NCBI GenBank assembly: GCA_030867875.1 | Contig: JAOWCC010001634.1 | Span: 57,399,860-57,463,859 of the forward strand | Source: Actinernus sp. WN-2022 | Lineage: Eukaryota > Cnidaria > Anthozoa > Actiniaria > Actinernidae | Reading direction: 5' to 3' | DNA length: 64,000 nucleotides | In this document: one piece after another, positions 55,901 through 64,000 of the stretch | Position numbering within the stretch: the stretch's first letter is position 1 | How the letters are laid out: each line of letters starts with the position of its first letter | Program-made: the position numbers and the translations under genes | The notes under the pieces: model-generated | Seen by the model: the letters and a program-made list of their open reading frames with translations, nothing else | Told to the model about the DNA's origin: nothing | Databases searched by the model: none

Positions 55901-58707
55901 ATTTCTTTGAGCCGGCTTCATCCACAAAAACCAACACGCTAAATTCCAATTCGATCTGTGGATTAGCCGGGTCCTGGCCGCTATGGTTGTTTCAGATCTC
56001 GTCTCACGAGTACGAGGGGTTACTTCAAGATCCTCTGCACTCATCTGTTCCTTTAAGATATTCTTTAGCTCTTTCGTATGAGTTTTGTCCAGATACAATG
56101 TTAACACAGTTTGTTTTGAAGTATGGGTGGAGCCGTAAAGCCGTAAAGTACATCTGATCATGCATCTATAAACAATGTATTTTTTCTGGATTTAGCTTTC
56201 TTACTTCCCTTGAGTTGCTGCAGTGTTCATAAAAGAATGCAGAGTCAACACAAACTTTGTCTGAATAATACCGTTTCGTCCGTGTTGTCGTCCGTGTTAA
56301 TTTTTCCGAAATAGAATTAAGAGACTGGGTTCGACGATTAGTCACTTATACAATAAATGATACCGTTCAAATCAACAAGAGCTTTTGTTGCGCATTGTGT
56401 TAAAGTGCCTATAACCATTCTTGCAAATTTTATAGCTATGAACCTCCGAAAAGTTTTGAATACTTCTGTGAAGAAAGTTTTGGTTTACAGTGTATACTTT
56501 ATGTACTACGCTTGTTTGGGGTAGAAAGTAGAGGAGGGATGGGTTGTCAAAAAAAAAATTGTAGGAGAAGGATGGAATTTTTATTTTATTTTTAAACCCC
56601 CCCCCCCCCCCCAAATAAAAAAATTATAATAATCCCATTTTTTTTATGAATCCCCCCCAAAAAAATTTCCTTGAAATGACCAGGAGCGTCCCTCTAGGTC
56701 TGTGAATCAGCCTATGACCGGATTGATCTATATTTAGAACAGATCTCACGGGAGTTCACGTGCCCACACTTTGGGAATTCAATCAAACCATAGTAAGGAC
56801 AATGCAGCGTTAGTAAAATCACCTCAAAGAACAATAGATCATTCTTTATCTCGATAATTACGGCAAGCATATGCACAATCGCAGCAGAGTCAGAAGGCCG
56901 GGAAACATGTTCTAAAAATAGCTCAAACCGGTCATACGCTGACTCACGGGTATAGTATATATGGACGCTCCTGGTAATGGGCTCCTGAAAAAATGAAATA
57001 TTTTGAAGAAAAAAAAACCACAACATGTATACTGCTGCAGTACACTTATTTCATTGTTTTTGTGACTGATTTATGACAGACGAACACGTGGCGTCGTTCT
57101 TTCTGGATCCTTACTCAAGACCAGAAGAGAAGCGAGGCGGTGCGTGGATGGACCAGTGTACTGGTATTGCACGTCATATCCTGCTTTTAACCAGTTTTAC
57201 CATATAATTATGAGAGGATTTCACTGGCTAAATGACGTTATTTCGTATAACTGGTCTGACAGGAGAACTGTGTTTGTTACTTTTTTTTATAATGCCATCT
57301 TTATTTAAATGTTATTGAAAAATGACAACAACAACAACAATAACATAAAAAGTAGACATTTATTTACTACAAATGTTTTAAGAAGAGGTAAAGTTGGAAC
57401 GCTTTTTTTGTCTCGTACTTTGTAAAAAAATCATTTGTATACAACAGTGATGTTCTTTTGCATCTGTCCCTAAAATTTTATTGGGTATATTTAGTTCGGG
57501 CAAGGCTATTTGTAATTGTTCTAACCAAAGTCTGATTTCAAAATAAAAATTCTTTCATTCCAAACAATTAACAAATAGATGGTGTATTGTTTAAGGATAA
57601 TTTTGACAGAAAGAGCAATCAGGACTATCAATAATTTAAATCGATGGAGAGCCCGATTCAAGAAAAGGCAGTTGTTGAATATTCTATATTGGAAATAACT
57701 GGTATAGGTATCTATTGTAGTCTTATAAATTCTACTATAAATTTCTTCCCAGTTTACTAAAGTATTTTTATGGATACGTATACTTGTGTTCCTTTGGGAG
57801 GATGGTGGCTTAAATTTCCTACTAATTAATATTTGATACATCTGTTTTGTTTATACTTTTCTAATTCTAGTTTTTTATTATCAAGGTTTAAATACCTTAC
57901 TGACTTTTGTTGTTCGTCTCACTATACTCGAGATATTATTTTTCAAGAATAGTTTCCATTCCGTTGGTATGGCATGTATTAGACCGACCCATTTCATAAA
58001 ACCTTTGTCCTGCAATCCCTTGAATTTAACATGGGCGTTATTTTCTTATAACTGGTCTGACAGGAGAACTGTGTTTGTTACTTATAAAACAAATAGAAGT
58101 TGGTTCTCCTATGTCCTACAAAAAATAATGCACTTTCGAGGTCTTGAAAAACTGTTGAATGAGCCGTAATGCAGTATGAAGACATTTTGAGTTCATCGTA
58201 CAGTCAGGAAGTGCCTGTATTTGTCAATAAAACACAAACATAAAGTCTCTAACTTTTAATATTCCAACTGAGTGCACAGCGTGTTGTGGTCACCAATAAA
58301 GCACTGTCAGCCAATCACCTGCTTGGATGTCACAGTCATTAGCCAATCACATGCTTGGGTGTCACTGTCATTAGCCAATCACCTGCTTGGGTTTTGTACT
58401 GTGCACGAATTTAGAATATTGTTTTTTTATAGAAAATGGAGTCATATTCTGCTTTTTAAATCAACATGACAAACGTGGTGTAGTCGGTGTGTGTCTGCTG
58501 TGTTTATGGCAAACAACTGTTCCCCTTGAGTACAAAACTCAAGTATAAATCTTTCAATTTTCCACTTTGCACCAATTGCAAGGCAAGAGCCGTGTTATGG
58601 ACCGTCGGCCTGTGGCATATCTGGTTTGTAACCAGTCTCCCCCGGGCGATGGTGACAATGCGCCTTCACTGATGACGTTCCTTGAAGTAGAAACTCTCTT
58701 TCACGAG
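38907..58707 (+). CDS. opdA: Mitochondrial-type oligopeptidase A (M3 zinc metallopeptidase), exons 1-14, 3' end outside window
   Basis: Exons 38907-39165, 42019-42161, 44321-44389, 45173-45330, 46016-46141, 50015-50092, 51605-51709, 51773-51926, 53725-53813, 55095-55136, 55265-55319, 55585-55651, 57080-57163 and 58583-58707 join in phase to 518 codons. The first ~35 residues are Arg/Ser/Leu-rich without acids ([14 protein letters not shown]...), fitting a mitochondrial presequence. Family landmarks are LDIP.FQPFMKYS (exon 6), [10 protein letters not shown] (exon 13) and RPVAYLVCN then LEVETLFHE (exon 14). These match bacterial oligopeptidase A (PrlC) and plant organellar oligopeptidase more than thimet oligopeptidase or MIPEP. 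Exon 14 ends at HE of HEFGH, so the second zinc ligand and ~200 residues lie beyond 64000. The enzyme degrades short peptides, in organelles released targeting peptides. ATG 38907 is preferred over the in-frame ATG at 38763 for its AAGATGG context and presequence. Confidence 0.93.
39437..39560. mobile_element. Foldback MITE in intron 1
   Basis: AACAATTATTCACC and GTGGTGGATATTTACC pair with GGTAAATATCCACCAC and AATAATTGTTT around a loop with AAGCCGCTTTGGCG. A related GGAGGTGAATATGAAATCAT stretch continues to about 39720 and may be part of the same element. No clear target duplication. Confidence 0.65.
39805..40790. repeat. Duplicated repeat, copy B (intron 1)
   Basis: Paralogue of 28538-29295 plus 31785-32230, continuous at about 40275 where copy A holds a 2.5-kb foldback. 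Contains the left end of the TTAA element (TTAA at 39959-39962, AGTGCCACTATGATAAAA from 39963), whose right end is deleted at about 40198. Confidence 0.75.
40796..41685. repeat. Large inverted repeat in intron 1
   Basis: 40796-41077 pairs imperfectly with the complement of 41443-41685 (landmarks TTCCATGTGGGATACTTAAA and complement; AACTAAACTTCTCAGAGATT and complement). The spacer holds further hairpins, including the TA-flanked MITE. The 80-codon frame at 41432-41674 is part of the arm and has no family resemblance. Confidence 0.7.
41261..41416. mobile_element. 156-bp MITE with TA duplication
   Basis: TACCATGGCATGAGGGGTAT and a near-perfect complement form arms of ~40 bp; TA lies outside both ends (41259-41260, 41417-41418). 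The two arms contain a further GGGGTATTAGTGATTTAAAT match. Tc1/mariner-type duplication, no coding. Confidence 0.65.
42162..42167 (+). other. Non-canonical GC splice donor of intron 2
   Basis: Exon 2 ends CAAAAG and the intron starts GCAAGT, the usual extended consensus of GC-AG introns. The next exon (44321) has a normal AG and continues the protein with no gap (EAYQK-VQPLVV). No GT in the neighbourhood preserves the reading. Confidence 0.85.
42733..44186 (+). mobile_element. Tc1/mariner-type transposon, decayed, in intron 2
   Basis: Left end CAGGGTGTCCCAAAAG, right end complement begins CAAGGTGATGC; TA flanks both (42731-42732, 44187-44188). The transposase remnant reads a helix-turn-helix [17 protein letters not shown] (43064-43113), a middle [20 protein letters not shown] (about 43240-43300), and [14 protein letters not shown] (about 43876-43911, with the last catalytic region) then a [11 protein letters not shown] helix. 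Stops and frame changes are frequent, so it is inactive. Confidence 0.85.
44940..45015. mobile_element. Small hairpin in intron 3
   Basis: CTTAATAAAACATTAG... pairs with ...GATGTTTTATTAAG across a short loop; outer GATACAA/TTGTATC also pair. Probably a tiny MITE remnant. Confidence 0.5.
46142..46147 (+). other. Non-canonical GC splice donor of intron 5
   Basis: Exon 5 ends CATAATAATAG and the intron begins GCAAGA. The codon AG|T is completed by exon 6 at 50015, giving [15 protein letters not shown]. It is the second GC-AG intron of the gene, and no alternative GT fits the phase. Confidence 0.8.
46371..46456. repeat. ATT microsatellite in intron 5
   Basis: Interrupted (ATT)n. Further AT-rich simple repeats are at 48308-48350 (ATTA), 49778-49800 (ATTA) and 49838-49900 (ATT then ATC). 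Confidence 0.9.
47280..49835. repeat. 1467-bp tandem duplication with internal repeats (intron 5)
   Basis: CAGTTCTGGACTCGGAAATA at 47643 recurs at 49110, offset 1467, and homology extends on both sides. Inside, a ~180-bp block (GGGTTCCATTATTAACAGG, CACCCCTCCCCCCTCAG, TTGTGTTCGTCGTGTTTACT) occurs at least four times (about 47310, 47480, 48775, 48950). Phrases ACCGCTAACGATAA recur at 46467, 46788 and 48397. Short frames such as 47683-47922 and 49150-49341 are the same stretch in both copies. No recognised protein. Confidence 0.8.
50328..51088. repeat. 32-bp tandem repeat, ~23 units (intron 6)
   Basis: Unit GTATCACAGTGCACTACACA plus GGCATCTGAGGG; the two alternations (TATCTGAAGG, CATCTGAGGG) are shuffled along the array. 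All units are contiguous, with no unique spacers. Confidence 0.93.
51927..53340. other. Intron 8, first part; nothing recognised
   Basis: AT-rich intronic DNA. A CGATCTGATTGGTTCAA / TGATCTGATTGGTCAAA pair occurs at about 52089-52138. No exon, TIR or LINE frame is found. Confidence 0.5.
53343..53600. repeat. 20-bp tandem repeat, ~13 units (intron 8)
   Basis: Unit GGCACGGATGGGAATTCCTG with drift at both ends (CACTGATGGCAATAC, CACCAATGGGAATTC). Purest in the middle, decayed at the edges. Ends ~125 bp before exon 9. Confidence 0.9.
54195..54884. mobile_element. 690-bp element with TTAA duplication (intron 9)
   Basis: AAACTAGTCACGCCCCAATC at the left and the complement of AAACCAGCCACGCCCCAATC at the right; TTAA at 54191-54194 and 54885-54888. 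piggyBac or Kolobok type. Inside, about 54555-54680 can be read [14 protein letters not shown] then [14 protein letters not shown], faintly like the N-terminal part of Crypton-derived DUF3504 proteins; the frame is broken. Confidence 0.65.
54925..55015 (-). mobile_element. tRNA-derived SINE head, second family (minus strand)
   Basis: The reverse complement contains AGCTCAGGTTGTAGAGCA (A-box/D-arm-like) and GGTTCGAATCCCACCC (B-box/T-arm). The anticodon stem does not pair, so it is not a tRNA gene. It lies ~80 bp upstream of exon 10. Confidence 0.6.
55928..56010 (+). mobile_element. SINE fragment (family of 32661-32905)
   Basis: CCAACACGCTAAATTCCAAT and GATTAGCCGGGTCCTGG match the body of the SINE at 32820-32870; promoter boxes are missing. 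In intron 12. Confidence 0.7.
56404..56530. mobile_element. Left arm of the second TTAA foldback family
   Basis: TTAA (56400-56403) is followed by AGTGCCTATAACCATTCT and the arm sequence of 26334-26450 (AATACTTCTGTGAAGAAAG). The right arm is absent; a poly-C region follows at 56597-56612. Confidence 0.6.
56679..56975. mobile_element. 297-bp TIR element (intron 12)
   Basis: ACCAGGAGCGTCC and exact complement GGACGCTCCTGGT bound it; AATG lies outside both ends (56675-56678, 56976-56979). The superfamily is not clear from a 4-bp duplication. A minus-strand frame runs through it (56712-57026) without recognised domain. Confidence 0.5.
57296..58180 (-). pseudogene. L1/Tx1-like LINE carboxy fragment (intron 13)
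   Basis: The minus strand reads [14 protein letters not shown] (about 58000-57960, in a broken frame), then [19 protein letters not shown] (about 57740-57685) and [14 protein letters not shown], a segment found between the RT and zinc knuckle of L1/Tx1 LINEs. The knuckle is frameshifted. A ~38-bp phrase (ACTGGTCTGACAGGAGAACT) occurs both at 57250 and 58050. Confidence 0.7.
58188..58420 (+). repeat. Dispersed repeat (opposite orientation to 55-360)
   Basis: TCATCGTACAGTCAGGAAGTG through the three-fold AGCCAATCACCTGCTTGG phrase to TTGTACTGTGCACGAAT. The CCAATCA phrase is tandemly repeated here but single at 55-360. Confidence 0.65.
58583..58707 (+). CDS. opdA: Oligopeptidase A exon 14, ends inside the zinc motif
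   Basis: The acceptor is TTGCAAG before 58583. The G left over from exon 13 makes GGC, giving DQCTG-KSR. It ends LEVETLFHE with donor GTTAGT. The usual continuation FGH(A/G)LH supplies the second zinc His and must be in an exon beyond 64000. Confidence 0.92.
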
Positions 58708-58892
58708 GTTAGTGATCGCTTACGTTACATCAAGAGAACATAAGTAAGAGAGGCAATCTTGAAGCTCGTGGTGTGTAATGATAATGTCTAATGAATCAAA
58801 AAACATTTCCGCCATGAGATTGTTGTCGCATGCTCGCGCACTTGCTTCGGCTCAGCTGCTTCCGGTTACTAAAAATATATTTTATTCGACAT

Positions 58893-61800
58893 TATGATGG
58901 CACAAGCGCGTGTATTGGAGATTCTCACTCTTACTTATGCTCTCTCGGTAATTCATTGTGATTCTGTGATGGCACAAGCACGTGTATGGAGATTCTCACT
59001 CTTACTTTTGCTCTCTCGGTAATTCATTGTGATTCTGTGATGGCACAAGCGCGTGTATTGGAGATTCTCACTCTTACTTATGCTCTCTCGGTAATTCATT
59101 GTGATTCTGTGATGGCACAAGTGCGTGTATGGAGATTCTCACTCTTACTTATGCTCTCTCGGTAATTCATTGTGATTCTGTGATGGCACAAGCGCGTGTA
59201 TGGAGATTCTCACTCTTACTTATGCTCTCTCGGTAATTCATTGTGATTCTGTGATGGCACAAGTGCGTGTATGGAGATTCTCACTCTTACTTATGCTCTC
59301 TCGGTAATTCATTGTGATTCTGTGATGGCACAAGCGCGTGTATGGAGATTCTCACTCTTACTTATACTCTCTCGGTAATTCATTGTCATTCTTTGATGGC
59401 ACAAGCGCGTGTATGGAGATTCTCACTCTTACTTATGCTCTCTCGGTAATTCATTGTGATTCTGTGATGGCACAAGCGCGTGTATGGAGATTCTCACTCT
59501 TACTTATGCTCTCTCGGTAATTCATTGTGATTCTGTGATGGCACAAGCGCGTGTATGGAGATTGCCTCTCTTACTTATGCTCTCTCGGTAATTCATTGTG
59601 ATTCTGTGATGGTACAAGCGCGTGTATGGAGATTGCCTCTCTTACTTATGCTCTCTCGGTAATTCATTGTGATTCTGTGATGGCACAAGCGCGTGTATGG
59701 AGATTGCCTCTCTTACTTATGCTCTCTCGGTAATTCATTGTGATTCTGTGATGGCACAAGCGCGTGTATGGAGATTGCCTCTCTTACTTATGCTCTCTCG
59801 GTAATTCATTGTGATTCTGTGATGGCACAAGCGCGTGTATGGAGATTGCCTCTCTTACTTATGCTCTCTCGGTAATTCATTGTGATTCTGTGATGGCACA
59901 AGCGCGTGTATGGAGATTCTCACTCTTACTTATGCTCTCTCGGTAATTCATTGTGATTCTGTGATGGCACAAGCGCGTGTATGGAGATTCTCACTCTTAC
60001 TTATGCTCTCTCGGTAATTCATTGTGATTCTGTGATGGCACAAGCGCGTGTATGGAGATTCTCACTCTTACTTATGCTCTCTCGGTAATTCATTGTGATT
60101 CTGTGATGGCACAAGCGCGTGTATGGAGATTCTCACTCTTACTTATGCTCTCTCGGTAATTCATTGTGATTCTCTGATGGCACAAGTGCGTGTATGGAGA
60201 TTCTCACTCTTACTTATGCTCTCTCGGTAATTCATTGTGATTCTGTGATGGCACAAGCGCGTGTATGGAGATTCTCACTCTTACTTATGCTCTCTCGGTA
60301 ATTCATTGTGATTCTGTGATGGCACAAGCGCGTGTATGGAGATTCTCACTCTTACTTATGCTCTCTCGGTAATTCATTGTGATTCTGTGATGGCACAAGT
60401 GCGTGTATGGAGATTCTCACTCTTATGCTCTCTCGGTAATTCATTGTGATTCTGTGATGGCACAAGCGCGTGTATGGAGATTGCCTCTCTTACTTATGCT
60501 CTCTCGGTAATTCATTGTGATTCTGTGATGGCACAAGCGCGTGTATGGAGATTCTCACTCTTACTTATGCTCTCTCGGTAATTCATTGTGATTCTGTGAT
60601 GGCACAAGCGCGTGTATGGAGATTCTCACTCTTACTTATGCTCTCGGTAATTCATTGTGATTCTGTGATGGCACAAGCGCGTGTATGGAGATTGCCTCTC
60701 TTACTTATGCTCTCTCGGTAATTCATTGTGATTCTGTGATGGCACAAGCGCGTGTATGGAGATTGCCTCTCTTACTTATGCTCTCTCGGTAATTCATTGT
60801 GATTCTGTGATGGCACAAGCGCGTGTATGGAGATTGCCTCTCTTACTTATGCTCTCTCGGTAATTCATTGTGATTCTGTGATGGCACAAGCGCGTGTATG
60901 GAGATTGCCTCTCTTACTTATGCTCTCTCGGTAATTCATTGTGATTCTGTGATGGCACAAGCGCGTGTATGGAGATTGCCTCTCTTACTTATGCTCTCTC
61001 GGTAATTCATTGTGATTCTGTGATGGCACAAGCGCGTGTATGGAGATTGCCTCTCTTACTTATGCTCTCTCGGTAATTCATTGTGATTCTGTGATGGCAC
61101 AAGCGCGTGTATGGAGATTGCCTCTCTTACTTATGCTCTCTCGGTAATTCATTGTGATTCTGTGATGGCACAAGCGCGTGTATGGAGATTCTCACTCTTA
61201 CTTATGCTCTCTCGGTAATTCATTGTGATTCTGTGATGGCACAAGCGCGTGTATGGAGATTGCCTCTCTTACTTATGCTCTCTCGGTAATTCATTGTGAT
61301 TCTGTGATGGCACAAGCGCGTGTATGGAGATTGCCTCTCTTACTTATGCTCTCTCGGTAATTCATTGTGATTCTGTGATGGCACAAGCGCGTGTATGGAG
61401 ATTGCCTCTCTTACTTATGCTCTCTCGGTAATTCATTGTGATTCTGTGATGGCACAAGCGCGTGTATGGAGATTGCCTCTCTTACTTATGCTCTCTCGGT
61501 AATTCATTGTGATTCTGTGATGGCACAAGCGCGTGTATGGGGACTGCCTCTCTTACTTATGCTCTCTCGGTAATTCATTGTGATTCTGTGATGGCACAAG
61601 CGCGTGTATGGAGATTGCCTCTCTTACTTATGCTCTCTCGGTAATTCATTGTGATTCTGTGATGGCACAAGCGCGTGTATGGAGATTGCCTCTCTTACTT
61701 ATGCTCTCTCGGTAATTCATTGTGATTCTGTGATGGCACAAGCGCGTGTATGGAGATTGCCTCTCTTACTTATGCTCTCTCGGTAATTCATTGTGATTCT

Positions 61801-64000
61801 GTGATGGCACAAGCGCGTGTATGGAGATTGCCTCTCTTACTTATGCTCTCTCGGTAATTCATTGTGATTCTGTGATGGCACAAGCGCGTGTATGGAGATT
61901 GCCTCTCTTACTTATGCTCTCTCGGTAATTCATTGTGATTCTGTGATGGCACAAGCGCGTGTATGGAGATTCTCACTCTTACTTATGCTCTCTCTGTAAT
62001 TCATTGTGATTCTGTGATGGCACAAGCGCGTGTATGGAGATTCTCACTCTTACTTATGCTCTCTCGGTAATTCATTGTGATTCTGTGATGGCACAAGCGC
62101 GTGTATGGAGATTCTCACTCTTACTTATGCTCTCTCGGTAATTCATTGTGATTCTGTGATGGCACAAGCGCGTGTATGGAGATTCTCACTCTTACTTATG
62201 CTCTCTCGGTAATTCATTGTGATTCTGTGATGGCACAAGCGCGTGTATGGAGATTCTCACTCTTACTTATGCTCTCTCGTTAATTCATTGTGATTCTGTG
62301 ATGGCACAAGCGCGTGTATGGAGATTCTCACTCTTACTTATGCTCTCTCGGTAATTCATTGTGATTCTCTGATGGCACAAGTGCGTGTATGGAGATTCTC
62401 ACTCTTACTTATGCTCTCTCGGTAATTCATTGTGATTCTGTGATGGCACAAGCGCGTGTATGGAGATTCTCACTCTTACTTATGCTCTCTCGGTAATTCA
62501 TTGTGATTCTGTGATGGCACAAGCGCGTGTATGGAGATTCTCACTCTTACTTATGCTCTCTCGGTAATTCATTGTGATTCTGTGATGGCACAAGTGCGTG
62601 TATGGAGATTCTCACTCTTATGCTCTCTCGGTAATTCATTGTGATTCTGTGATGGCACAAGCGCGTGTATGGAGATTGCCTCTCTTACTTATGCTCTCTC
62701 GGTAATTCATTGTGATTCTGTGATGGCACAAGCGCGTGTATGGAGATTCTCACTCTTACTTATGCTCTCTCGGTAATTCATTGTGATTCTGTGATGGCAC
62801 AAGCGCGTGTATGGAGATTCTCACTCTTACTTATGCTCTCTCGGTAATTCATTGTGATTCTGTGATGGCACAAGCGCGTGTATGGAGATTGCCTCTCTTA
62901 CTTATGCTCTCTCGGTAATTCATTGTGATTCTGTGATGGCACAAGCGCGTGTATGGAGATTGCCTCTTACTTATGCTCTCTCGGTAATTCATTGTGATTC
63001 TGTGATGGCACAAGCGCGTGTATGGAGATTGCCTCTCTTACTTATGCTCTCTCGGTAATTCATTGTGATTCTGTGATGGCACAAGCGCGTGTATGGAGAT
63101 TGCCTCTCTTACTTATGCTCTCTCGGTAATTCATTGTGATTCTGTGATGGCACAAGCGCGTGTATGGAGATTGCCTCTCTTACTTATGCTCTCTCGGTAA
63201 TTCATTGTGATTCTGTGATGGCACAAGCGCGTGTATGGAGATTGCCTCTCTTACTTATGCTCTCTCGGTAATTCATTGTGATTCTGTGATGGCACAAGCG
63301 CGTGTATGGAGATTGCCTCTCTTACTTATGCTCTCTCGGTAATTCATTGTGATTCTGTGATGGCACAAGCGCGTGTATGGAGATTCTCACTCTTACTTAT
63401 GCTCTCTCGGTAATTCATTGTGATTCTGTGATGGCACAAGCGCGTGTATGGAGATTGCCTCTCTTACTTATGCTCTCTCGGTAATTCATTGTGATTCTGT
63501 GATGGCACAAGCGCGTGTATGGAGATTGCCTCTCTTACTTATGCTCTCTCGGTAATTCATTGTGATTCTGTGATGGCACAAGCGCGTGTATGGAGATTGC
63601 CTCTCTTACTTATGCTCTCTCGGTAATTCATTGTGATTCTGTGATGGCACAAGCGCGTGTATGGAGATTGCCTCTCTTACTTATGCTCTCTCGGTAATTC
63701 ATTGTGATTCTGTGATGGCACAAGCGCGTGTATGGAGATTGCCTCTCTTACTTATGCTCTCTCGGTAATTCATTGTGATTCTGTGATGGCACAAGCGCGT
63801 GTATGGAGATTGCCTCTCTTACTTATGCTCTCTCGGTAATTCATTGTGATTCTGTGATGGCACAAGCGCGTGTATGGAGATTGCCTCTCTTACTTATGCT
63901 CTCTCGGTAATTCATTGTGATTCTGTGATGGCACAAGCGCGTGTATTGGAGATTCTCACTCTTACTTATGCTCTCTCGGTAATTCATTGTGATTCTGTGA
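58893..64000. repeat. 71-bp satellite, ~72 units to the window end (intron 14)
   Basis: Unit GATGGCACAAGCGCGTGTAT, GGAGATTCTCACTC, TTACTTATGCTCTCTCGG, TAATTCATTGTGATTCTGT. Two main types differ at GATTCTCACTC and GATTGCCTCTC and occur in runs. The array runs off the window, so its length is a minimum. It directly follows the donor of exon 14 (58708) by ~190 bp. Confidence 0.97.

Noticed and set aside
56712..57026. 104-codon minus-strand frame
   Set aside because: Crosses the boundary of a TIR element and has no recognised domain; likely chance.

Overview
The window is animal nuclear DNA. It has spliced genes with short exons, long introns, and several generations of LINE, SINE, BEL/Pao and DNA-transposon copies. 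The mixture (THAP- and FEN-like transposon genes, TTAA foldbacks, BEL/Pao, CACTA-like and hAT/Harbinger MITEs) and the AT-rich background suggest a marine invertebrate, most likely an anthozoan cnidarian such as a stony coral. That assignment is inference; no taxon-defining marker was read. A 100-N gap lies at 19077-19176.

Two host genes are visible, both on the + strand. (1) The C-terminal half of a WIPI3/WDR45B-type PROPPIN (autophagy, PI3P-binding beta-propeller) is spread over four exons (2617-2807, 5623-5708, 6955-7056, 14883-15007). Its first exons lie before the window and its last coding exon was not found. (2) A mitochondrial-type oligopeptidase A (M3 zinc metallopeptidase) starts at 38907. 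Fourteen exons give 518 continuous codons up to the first half of the HExxH motif (58707). The rest lies beyond the window, after an intron filled with a 71-bp satellite. Two of its introns use GC instead of GT donors.

Layout: 1-2616, upstream intron with LINE and dispersed repeats; 2617-15007, WDR45B exons with introns holding a TTAA foldback element, a 30-bp array, a TIR element, an ~85-bp array with ATF/CRE-like sites, a FEN-like nuclease pseudogene and a THAP fragment; 15008-19404, an 18-bp array of splice-donor-like units and a second TTAA/THAP foldback; 19405-26292, a LINE split by a 5.1-kb CACTA-like element that itself carries a SINE and foldbacks; 26293-32660, foldbacks, an L1-like LINE nested in a foldback and carrying a Harbinger-like MITE; 32661-38312, a SINE and a decayed BEL/Pao retroelement with a hAT-like MITE; 38313-64000, the oligopeptidase gene with intronic mariner, foldbacks, a 1.47-kb tandem duplication, 32-bp and 20-bp arrays, a TTAA element, LINE pieces and the terminal 71-bp satellite.

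The two host genes do not obviously work together. The dominant theme is nested transposition, often dated by target-site duplications and paralogous empty sites inside the same window.
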